Positions 1-5,692 of a DNA stretch of 5,922 bases are shown here, piece after piece. The notes under the pieces are model-generated. The model did not search any database, had not been told where the DNA came from, and saw only the letters and a list, made by a program, of their open reading frames with translations. How positions within the stretch are numbered: the first letter of the stretch is position 1; each line of letters opens with the position of its first letter. Source of the stretch: Gammaproteobacteria bacterium (GTDB lineage Bacteria > Pseudomonadota > Gammaproteobacteria > Competibacterales > Competibacteraceae); assembly GCA_003562535.1 (NCBI GenBank), contig PWUP01000047.1:1-5922 (forward strand), in the 5' to 3' direction. A program made the translations under genes and the position numbers.

Positions 1-30
1 CTCAATAGTGATGGTGCGAGTGGTGCTCAC
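1..30 (-). CDS. frdB: Fumarate reductase iron-sulfur subunit, N-terminal fragment (cut by window edge)
   Basis: Only the first ten codons are inside the window, starting at a GTG and reading MSTTRTITIE. The identification rests mainly on position: in the E. coli-type frdABCD operon frdB directly follows frdA, and here the frame opens 18 bases after the frdA stop on the same strand. The short basic and beta-prone start resembles the beginning of FrdB/SdhB, whose N-terminal ferredoxin domain opens with a similar strand (KIEV-type in E. coli). No cysteine cluster can be seen because the sequence ends first. The GTG is chosen because a GAGAGG Shine-Dalgarno-like stretch lies 8 bases before it. 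An in-frame TTG at 48 is also open but has no such support. The family subunit carries three Fe-S clusters and passes electrons from quinol to the FAD in FrdA. Confidence 0.72.
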   Translation of the reverse strand, partial: MSTTRTITIE

Positions 31-38
31 AGTAATGA

Positions 39-44
39 CCTCTC
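39..44 (-). promoter_or_regulatory. Ribosome binding site of frdB
   Basis: On the minus strand the bases GAGAGG lie 8 bases before the GTG at 30. They sit in the 18-base gap between the frdA stop codon and frdB and decide in favour of this non-ATG start. The short gap fits translation of both subunits from one mRNA. Confidence 0.55.
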
Positions 45-48
45 TCAA

Positions 49-1812
49 TTATTTGTCGGCTGCTTGTTCAGCACCGCCATACACCCGTTCCCGAGGTTGG
101 GAGCGAGTAATGGTGACCGGGCCAGTCTTAATACGCGGAGCCTGATTGCCGTTAAAATAGGCCAGCGAATGGTGGAGAAAACGCTTGTCGTCGCGCTGGC
201 CGTATTCGTCGATGCGTAAATGCGCACCGCGTGACTCTTTCCGCCGTAAGGCAGCGTTTGCCATAGCTTCGGCAATTTGCAGGGTGTAACCGAACTCGAT
301 GGCGGTCAACCACTCGGTATTAAACGCCTTGCTGTGATCATCGAGTTTCACCCCACGGCGATAGCGCTCGCGCAATTCCGCAATGCGATCACAAGCGGTT
401 TGCATCCGCGGACCTTCACGGACAATCCCGACGCCCTCTTCCATCACCTCATGCAATTCGGTGCGCAAGCTGGCAAGCCGTTCGCCCTCGTCCTGCTGTA
501 ATAAATGCTGCCAGCATGATTGGGCGGCCTCGGCTTGTTTGACCAAGGTGCTTGGGGTGAGTCGGGTTTGCCGCGCTTTGCGTGCGGCTGAACGCCCAGC
601 CGCATGACCAAACACCAACAGTTCGGCCAGTGAATTCGAACCTAAACGGTTGGCACCGTGGATGCCGACGCTGGAGCATTCTCCAGCCGCAAATAACCCT
701 TCCAGCGGTGTGGCTCCGTTGACATCACACAGTACCCCACCCATGGTGTAGTGTACGGCAGGGCGCACGGGAATCGGCTCACGCACCGGATCGGTGGCCG
801 CGAAGGTTCGCGCCAGCTCGCAAATCATGGGCAGGCGTTCGGTGATTTTCTTTTCACCAAGATGGCGTAAATCCAGATGCACCGCCGTGCCTTGTGGCGT
901 TTGTATCGTGCGTCCGGCTTGGTCTTCATGCCAAAAGGCTTGTGAGACCCGATCACGCGGCCCTAATTCCATCGCCCGGGCGCGCGGCCAGGGATCTACT
1001 GGCCCGAGGCCGTAATCCTGGAGATAGCGGTAGCCGTCTTTATTGAGCAGAATGCCACCCTCACCACGACAGCCTTCGGTCATTAAAATCCCACTGCCCG
1101 GCAGTGCGGTAGGATGCCATTGGACGAATTCTATATCGCGCAGCGGCACACCTTTTTGGTAGGCCATACCCATACCCTCACCAGTGACGATACCGGCGTT
1201 GGTATTTTGTCCATAGACCCGCCCGGCTCCACCGGTAGCCAGAACCACCGCACCGCATTCGAACACCACCATTTCGCCAGAGGCAATATGAATGGCCAAG
1301 ACGCCGTGCAAGCGTCCTTCCTCGACCAGTAAATCGGTGCAGAAGAACTCATCGTAACGCTTGATCGAAGGAAACCGCAGTGAGGTCTGGAATAGTGTAT
1401 GGAGAATATGGAAACCGGTTTTATCCGCCGCAAACCAAGTGCGCGGGGTTTTCATCCCGCCAAAAAAGCGCACATTGATTTTGCCATCAGGCTGGCGACT
1501 CCACGGACAGCCCCAATGCTCCAACTGAGTCATTTCTTTGGGGCATTCAGCGACAAAATATTCGACCACATCTTGTTCGCACAGCCAGTCACCGCCAGAT
1601 ACGGTGTCGTCGAAATGTTTATCTAAGGTGTCGTCAGGATGGGACACGCCAGCCGAGCCGCCCTCAGCGGCGACGGTATGACTGCGCATCGGCACGACTT
1701 TGGACACCAGAGCCACGGACAGATCGGGGTCTTCTTGGGCGACGGCAATAGCGGCGCGTAACCCAGCACCCCCACCGCCAATAATAACCACATCGGATTT
1801 TATTACTTGCAT
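49..1812 (-). CDS. frdA: Fumarate reductase flavoprotein subunit FrdA
   Basis: This is the catalytic subunit of quinol:fumarate reductase, which reduces fumarate to succinate at a covalently bound FAD on the cytoplasmic face of the membrane. The 587-residue product opens with an FAD Rossmann motif (GGGGAG, residues 12-17). His45 in PMRSHT sits exactly where E. coli FrdA attaches its FAD. Active-site segments are all present: His233 in WHPT, Thr245-Glu246 and Arg249 in TEGCRGEGG, Arg286 in ELGPRD, His354 in HYTMGG and Arg389 in HGANRLGSNS. Glu50, near the flavin, is the residue typical of fumarate reductases, whereas SdhA has Gln there. This supports Frd over succinate dehydrogenase. The protein is about 15 residues shorter than E. 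coli FrdA (602 aa), mainly at the C-terminal tail. The ATG at 1812 is chosen because AAGGA lies 7 bases before it and because the product then aligns with E. coli FrdA from residue 1. Upstream in-frame starts at 1836 and 1881 lack such a site. frdB follows after 18 bases. Confidence 0.97.
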   Translation of the reverse strand: MQVIKSDVVIIGGGGAGLRAAIAVAQEDPDLSVALVSKVVPMRSHTVAAEGGSAGVSHPDDTLDKHFDDTVSGGDWLCEQDVVEYFVAECPKEMTQLEHWGCPWSRQPDGKINVRFFGGMKTPRTWFAADKTGFHILHTLFQTSLRFPSIKRYDEFFCTDLLVEEGRLHGVLAIHIASGEMVVFECGAVVLATGGAGRVYGQNTNAGIVTGEGMGMAYQKGVPLRDIEFVQWHPTALPGSGILMTEGCRGEGGILLNKDGYRYLQDYGLGPVDPWPRARAMELGPRDRVSQAFWHEDQAGRTIQTPQGTAVHLDLRHLGEKKITERLPMICELARTFAATDPVREPIPVRPAVHYTMGGVLCDVNGATPLEGLFAAGECSSVGIHGANRLGSNSLAELLVFGHAAGRSAARKARQTRLTPSTLVKQAEAAQSCWQHLLQQDEGERLASLRTELHEVMEEGVGIVREGPRMQTACDRIAELRERYRRGVKLDDHSKAFNTEWLTAIEFGYTLQIAEAMANAALRRKESRGAHLRIDEYGQRDDKRFLHHSLAYFNGNQAPRIKTGPVTITRSQPRERVYGGAEQAADK

Positions 1813-1819
1813 GTATTGA

Positions 1820-1824
1820 TCCTT
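1820..1824 (-). promoter_or_regulatory. Ribosome binding site of frdA
   Basis: AAGGA on the minus strand, 7 bases before the ATG at 1812. It is the only good Shine-Dalgarno match among the three in-frame start candidates (1812, 1836, 1881) and so fixes the N-terminus of FrdA. Confidence 0.8.
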
Positions 1825-1908
1825 AGAGTGAGTCATGGATGGCGAACGCCCCGCCAGCGAGTCACATAACCCCGTAGTCAACGCGCACGCTTAACCAAGC
1901 ACAGAATT

Positions 1909-1939
1909 ACGCCATTTGCAGTTATTTTGCAAACGCCAT
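1909..1939 (-). repeat. Nested inverted and direct repeat in the frdA leader, possible operator
   Basis: A perfect 6-base inverted repeat, TTTGCA and TGCAAA, is separated by 7 bases (1915-1920 and 1928-1933). It is bracketed by two copies of the 7-base direct repeat ACGCCAT (1909-1915 and 1933-1939 on the plus strand), 24 bases apart. The two symmetries share their edge bases. The element is centred about 112 bases before the frdA start and lies just downstream of a candidate -10 box, a sensible place for a repressor site. It does not match the FNR or CRP consensus. The regulator is unknown, and chance occurrence cannot be excluded for such short arms. Confidence 0.35.
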
Positions 1940-1950
1940 CTCAGCCAATA

Positions 1951-1979
1951 ATCATATAAACAAATAAATATCAAATCAC
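1951..1979 (-). promoter_or_regulatory. Candidate sigma-70 promoter for frdA
   Basis: On the minus strand a TATGAT box (1956-1951, 5 of 6 matches to TATAAT) lies 17 bases after a weak GTGATT (1979-1974, 3 of 6 matches to TTGACA). The surrounding stretch, about 1945-1985, is clearly more AT-rich than the flanking coding DNA. Transcription would start near 1944 and leave a leader of about 130 bases before the frdA ATG. The weak -35 would fit a promoter that needs an activator. No other pair with proper spacing in the 210-base gap was better, and none was strong. Confidence 0.3.
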
Positions 1980-2022
1980 TATCATCAGATTAAGATTCGA
2001 TGAACGGGTCATATACAACGAA

Positions 2023-4449
2023 TTAACGGATACAGACCTTTTTAATTTGGGCAAAATCGGTGATGCCTTGCAAGACTTTTTCGATGCCATCTTGGCGTAG
2101 AGTCCGCATACCCGCGCGCACCGCCTCTTGGGTGACGAGGGCGACCGAACAGCGCTTCTGAATCAGCAGTTTAATGGCATCATTAGCGGCCATTAATTCA
2201 TGCAAGCCAACCCGGCCCCGATAGCCTGTGTCCGCGCATTGGTGGCAACCTTGAGCACGGTGCAGTATGAATTCCCCTTGGGCATTGGCAAAGTGCTGCC
2301 GCCACGCCGCTAAGGTGTCGTGACGAATGTGCGCATGATCAGCGGGGGTTTCAGACGCAGCGATTAATTCCGCACAGTAGTTGTCAAGCAATTCTTCTAT
2401 CTCACGGTCTGAGGCGCTATAGGCTTGTTTGCAATGACTGCACAGCCGTTTTGCCAAACGCTGTGCCAACACCCCAAGCAAGGCATCGGAAAAATTAAAC
2501 GGGTCCATGCCCATATCCAACAGCCGCACCACACTTTCCGGTGCGCTGTTGGTGTGCAAGGTCGATAGCACTAAGTGTCCGGTCAGAGCGGCTTCAACCC
2601 CGGTTTTCGTAGTTTCCACATCACGCATCTCACCCAACATAATGATATCGGGATCAGCGCGCAGAAACGCCCGCATAGCGGTAGCAAACGTCAAACCGAT
2701 TTTGGGTAATACTTGCACTTGACGCAGCCCCGCTTGGGTAATTTCGATGGGGTCTTCAACGGTCCAAATTTTATTCTCTGGTGTGTTCAAATGCGCCAAG
2801 ATGGAATGCAATGTGGTGGTTTTACCTGAGCCTGTAGGACCACAGACGAAGAATAGACCGTAAGGCTTATCAATAACCTGCTGCAAGGTCTGATGGTTCC
2901 CAGCGCTCAAACCCAAGTTTTTTAATGGCAGGGGGTCACCAGCGGCCAAAATCCGCATCACCACGTCTTCTTCGCCTTGGTTGGTCGGTATGGTGGCAAC
3001 CCGCAATTCTATTTTTAGAGGACCAAAGCGCTTGAAATTGATTTTGCCATCTTGAGGTTTACGGCGCTCAGCAATGTCTAAATTCGCCATGATTTTTACC
3101 CGAGCAATCAAAGCCGCCCGTAAACCTGGGGGAATTTGTCGGGCGCGTACTAGGCTGCCATCCAGTCTAAAGCGCACCTGTAAGGGCTTGTCGCGCCCAT
3201 AAGGCTCTAAATGAATATCCGACACCCCTTGTGCATAGGCATCCATAATGATCTGATTGACTAAACGCACAATTTTATTATCGGCAATGGCCGTATTATC
3301 GACTAAGGGCTGTTCATTCGCTGCAAATTCATTGGCCGCAGCTTCTAGGTCTAGTGAGTCTTGACTTAATGCCGAATAGACCCGATTAATATAAGCCTCG
3401 ATGTCTTCACGCGCCGCCATGACCGGTTCCACAATATTTTGTGAAATAAAGCGCACTTCTTCCAAGGCTTCGTTATTCAGCGGATCATCAATGGCCACCA
3501 CCAGACGATTGTCATAGCTCATGATGGGCAACACGGTGTAACGCCGTACCAGCTTTTCTGGTATCAATTTGGCTGACTCAAAATCAATTTCTATTTTTGA
3601 TAATTCAACCAAAGGAATGCCCAGTTTTTGAGCTAATGATTTTTGAATTTGGCGGCGATTGACGATGCCTTGTTGCACCAAGATATCGCCCACCTTTTGT
3701 TTGCGATTGTTTCTTTGTAGATCAAGTGCATATTGCAGTTGTTCCTCAGTAATCACGCCGGTACTGACTAAGACTTCACCCAAACGCACCTTCGGCGTTA
3801 ATGCTTGACGGGATAAAGCATTTTTTAAATCATTAGCGGTGACAATGGAATAAGTCTTGAGCACTTCACCCAAGGGCTGGGTACGGTGTGCCTGCTGGTT
3901 TTCCAGCGCCGTTTGGACTTGATCAGCCGTGACCGCCCCAGTATTCACCAACAGCTCGCCGAGGGGTCGGCCTACTTGGTGGGATTTAATAGCGGCGTGT
4001 GGGATGAGATTGTAGAAATAATGCGGATGGTCTTTATTAGGAATAACGGGATACAGATGTAATCCGATGCGCTGATCATGAAAGCCTAATGTTTGCCCTT
4101 CTAGTACATCGTCATCGACAAACTGTATTGAAAAATTCTGTGTTTCTAAGTTTGCGATATTTTTGTATTCTTCGATACTGGAACCGGCTAAATGCACGGG
4201 AATCCATTTCAGCGCTTTGATCACTTGAATCCGCTTAATGACAGAACTACCCAGCTCTTTTCTTTGACCTTCAACGTCAATAAATACGTTACCCTCTTTA
4301 AGATCAATGCCATGCAAATGACCTTTGAGAGTCATTTGCGATTTCAATAAGGTAATAATGACTTGATCGCCCCTGAGTATGGCATTGGTAGCGGCTGAAG
4401 CACAACGAGGCGGATTAGGCACCATAATTTTTTGTAAGGGCATCATCAT
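2023..4449 (-). CDS. GspE/PilB-family secretion or type IV pilus ATPase with extended MshEN-repeat N-terminus
   Basis: This is a cytoplasmic hexameric-type ATPase of the kind that drives type II secretion or pilus assembly. Residues are numbered from the ATG at 4449, which shares its A with the TGA of the upstream gene; GTG at 4452 and ATGs at 4446 and 4443 are alternatives, and the weak AAGAG motif suits 4446 or 4443 best by spacing. Order of parts: two segments that look like small beta-barrels (about 27-80 and 104-160); four MshEN-like half motifs beginning at 162, 192, 222 and 252; the rest of a T2SSE N-domain to about 358; an acidic linker; the N2 domain with SDIH (near 410); then the ATPase core. 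The core has Walker A GPTGSGKT (537-544, Lys543), Asp box VEDPIE (564-569), Walker B DPDIIMLGEMRD (599-610, Glu607) and His box GHLVLSTLHTN (624-634). Zinc-type cysteine pairs are 670/673 and 735/738. All catalytic motifs look intact. At about 808 residues it is far longer than EpsE/GspE (about 500) or PilB (about 570). No other secretion gene is nearby, so which system it serves is open. Confidence 0.93.
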   Translation of the reverse strand: MMMPLQKIMVPNPPRCASAATNAILRGDQVIITLLKSQMTLKGHLHGIDLKEGNVFIDVEGQRKELGSSVIKRIQVIKALKWIPVHLAGSSIEEYKNIANLETQNFSIQFVDDDVLEGQTLGFHDQRIGLHLYPVIPNKDHPHYFYNLIPHAAIKSHQVGRPLGELLVNTGAVTADQVQTALENQQAHRTQPLGEVLKTYSIVTANDLKNALSRQALTPKVRLGEVLVSTGVITEEQLQYALDLQRNNRKQKVGDILVQQGIVNRRQIQKSLAQKLGIPLVELSKIEIDFESAKLIPEKLVRRYTVLPIMSYDNRLVVAIDDPLNNEALEEVRFISQNIVEPVMAAREDIEAYINRVYSALSQDSLDLEAAANEFAANEQPLVDNTAIADNKIVRLVNQIIMDAYAQGVSDIHLEPYGRDKPLQVRFRLDGSLVRARQIPPGLRAALIARVKIMANLDIAERRKPQDGKINFKRFGPLKIELRVATIPTNQGEEDVVMRILAAGDPLPLKNLGLSAGNHQTLQQVIDKPYGLFFVCGPTGSGKTTTLHSILAHLNTPENKIWTVEDPIEITQAGLRQVQVLPKIGLTFATAMRAFLRADPDIIMLGEMRDVETTKTGVEAALTGHLVLSTLHTNSAPESVVRLLDMGMDPFNFSDALLGVLAQRLAKRLCSHCKQAYSASDREIEELLDNYCAELIAASETPADHAHIRHDTLAAWRQHFANAQGEFILHRAQGCHQCADTGYRGRVGLHELMAANDAIKLLIQKRCSVALVTQEAVRAGMRTLRQDGIEKVLQGITDFAQIKKVCIR

Positions 4450-5576
4450 CACTCTTGGCGCAGTTTTAGGGTCAACTGCTCAAATTCGCGTTTTAACTCT
4501 AAGTTACGAAAACTAAACAAGGTGGGGGTTTGTCGAGCGAATAACTGATCCAGCATGTGCTGTCCAGCTTGCAACATTTGCACCAACTCTCCCGATATTC
4601 TAACCGTTTCGTAGGTATTGCGCGCCACGGCGAGATCATGCTGCAGTTGGCGTTGGGATTGCGCCACGGCATGAGCCTGATCACGCAAATACTGGCTGTA
4701 TAATTGGGCGCTGCGCAGTGCGAGTTGCTGCGCTTCAATATTGGCGTTCAATACCGTGCGATGACGCTCATCAGCGCGGGATAACCGCCGACTGTCGTTC
4801 ATTAAGGTTCGGGTGCGCTCAGCGATTTGTGTCAAGCGCTGTTGATACGCCTCGATATTGACCAACACATCGTCATGCATGTGCAGCAACCCTTCCAATA
4901 AAATAGCATACATGCCGTAATAGCGGCGCGCCGCGTTCAAATCTTCGCCGGTTTCAATCAATAAGTCTTCAAGCTGCTGAATCATCGCCTTCACATTGTC
5001 GAAAGCTACCCCGAGATCAATCAAGGCATCACCAGTCACCGTTGACAGCAAAAACTCCAGTTGCTCTTCATCAAGATGCAAGCCATAGCTTTGCAGATGA
5101 GCGGAAAATTCAGCGCGAATGTGTAGAATTTCCGCTTGCAACCGCGCAATCGTGCGCTCGGCATCGGCGATGGCCTGCTGATAATCCTCAGCCGTTTTTT
5201 GCCACCATGACTGCTCAGGCGCACTGATGCGTTGCAAACGGTAGCGAGCCAGATCATCGCGGGCCGTGCGAATCGCTTGTTCGCGCTCACGGATCTGTTG
5301 ACGGTAACGCTGAGCCGGCGTTCCGGCTAATAAACGCACCGTTTGGTCAAGCAACTCATTAATGTTACGCTGATTCGATGATTTATCAGCCCCAAACCAC
5401 GTTCGATCGGGTAAGGTATCATGGCGTTCTTGCAACGTCAGCGTTCGATCCAGGCGCGGCACCAGTTCTTTCCAGATGTGCTGCCGATCGGCTTCCAAAT
5501 CCTGTGCCGACACTGATCCTAAGCTTAGGATAAGCAACAGGCTGTAAATCCAGATGACTACTACTCGTCTGTGCAT
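4449..5576 (-). CDS. Predicted exported coiled-coil protein, function unknown
   Basis: I do not recognise this family. The 375-residue product begins with a clear Sec signal peptide: MHRR, a hydrophobic core at about residues 5-20, and a VSA cleavage site after residue 24. There is no lipobox cysteine and no cysteine anywhere in the protein. No later membrane segment is evident, so it should be periplasmic or secreted. Most of the mature chain is predicted helical, rich in Q, R, E, L and A, with coiled-coil-like stretches near 86-165, 195-260 and 265-340. The conserved-looking tail (about 352-373) has a pattern of Phe, Leu and charged residues. The ATG at 5576 is preferred because it puts MHRR directly before the hydrophobic core; an in-frame GTG at 5600 would add eight residues and has no Shine-Dalgarno. 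Its stop overlaps the start of the ATPase gene (TGATG), so the two are probably translated together. A periplasmic scaffold or accessory of the ATPase's machinery is a plausible inference only. Confidence 0.85.
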   Translation of the reverse strand: MHRRVVVIWIYSLLLILSLGSVSAQDLEADRQHIWKELVPRLDRTLTLQERHDTLPDRTWFGADKSSNQRNINELLDQTVRLLAGTPAQRYRQQIREREQAIRTARDDLARYRLQRISAPEQSWWQKTAEDYQQAIADAERTIARLQAEILHIRAEFSAHLQSYGLHLDEEQLEFLLSTVTGDALIDLGVAFDNVKAMIQQLEDLLIETGEDLNAARRYYGMYAILLEGLLHMHDDVLVNIEAYQQRLTQIAERTRTLMNDSRRLSRADERHRTVLNANIEAQQLALRSAQLYSQYLRDQAHAVAQSQRQLQHDLAVARNTYETVRISGELVQMLQAGQHMLDQLFARQTPTLFSFRNLELKREFEQLTLKLRQE

Positions 5577-5585
5577 AATAACGAT

Positions 5586-5599
5586 TGTACCTCTGTACA
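5586..5599 (-). repeat. Inverted repeat enclosing the ribosome binding site of the exported coiled-coil gene
   Basis: On the minus strand TGTAC and GTACA form a perfect 5-base stem around the 4-base loop AGAG. The loop together with the next stem base gives AGAGG (5594-5590), the only Shine-Dalgarno-like motif before the ATG at 5576, at a long spacing of 13 bases. A second, wider pair, ATTGT and ACAAT (5606-5602 and 5588-5584), encloses the same segment. The element could be an operator at the transcription start or a small RNA hairpin that partly hides the ribosome site. The stem is short, so stability in RNA would be modest. Confidence 0.4.
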
Positions 5600-5612
5600 C
5601 GACAATTTTTTA

Positions 5613-5641
5613 TTTATACCTAACGATCAAAAAGACAATAA
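5613..5641 (-). promoter_or_regulatory. Candidate promoter for the coiled-coil/ATPase gene pair
   Basis: TATAAA (5618-5613 on the minus strand, 5 of 6 matches to the -10 consensus) is followed by an A-rich run. At 17 bases upstream there is only a poor -35 (TTATTG, 5641-5636). Transcription would start near 5606, exactly at the edge of the inverted repeat before the coiled-coil gene, giving a leader of about 30 bases. The gap is AT-rich here compared with both neighbouring genes, which supports a promoter in general if not these exact boxes. Confidence 0.35.
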
Positions 5642-5692
5642 ACAATGGGTGTGGTTGGCCATCGATCAAGGGCTCGCGACCATACGGAGTAC

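Noticed and set aside
277..1626. Several plus-strand open frames of 70-75 codons opposite frdA, and one of 100 codons on the minus strand in another frame (1131-1433).
   Set aside because: They lie fully inside a well-conserved gene, have compositions expected of shadow frames and show no ribosome site or recognisable motif.
1841..1850. GGCGTTCGCC mini hairpin in the frdA leader, considered as a terminator or attenuator.
   Set aside because: It has a 4-base stem with a 2-base loop, no following T-run, and a competing pairing nearby (TGGCG/CGCCA); too weak to annotate.
1813..1881. Longer FrdA start at TTG 1881 (or ATG 1836) adding 23 or 8 residues.
   Set aside because: Neither has a Shine-Dalgarno at good distance, the added residues have no counterpart in E. 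coli FrdA, and the ATG at 1812 has AAGGA 7 bases before it and gives alignment from residue 1.
1963..1976. Possible FNR box reading TTGAT-ATTT-ATTTG on the minus strand before frdA.
   Set aside because: The left half matches TTGAT but the right half should be ATCAA and matches only at its first two bases; in an AT-rich stretch this is expected by chance.
1969..1981. IHF-like site (tatcaaatcacta) on the plus strand.
   Set aside because: One base off the loose WATCAANNNNTTR consensus in AT-rich DNA; such matches are frequent and there is no second supporting signal.
2507..2722. Plus-strand open frame of 71 codons opposite the ATPase core.
   Set aside because: It runs antisense to the Walker B and His box region, which fully explains the sequence constraint.
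5622..5668. TTGATCG occurring twice (minus strand, near 5669 and 5630), considered as paired operators.
   Set aside because: A 7-base repeat without symmetry or helical phasing near one promoter can easily be chance.
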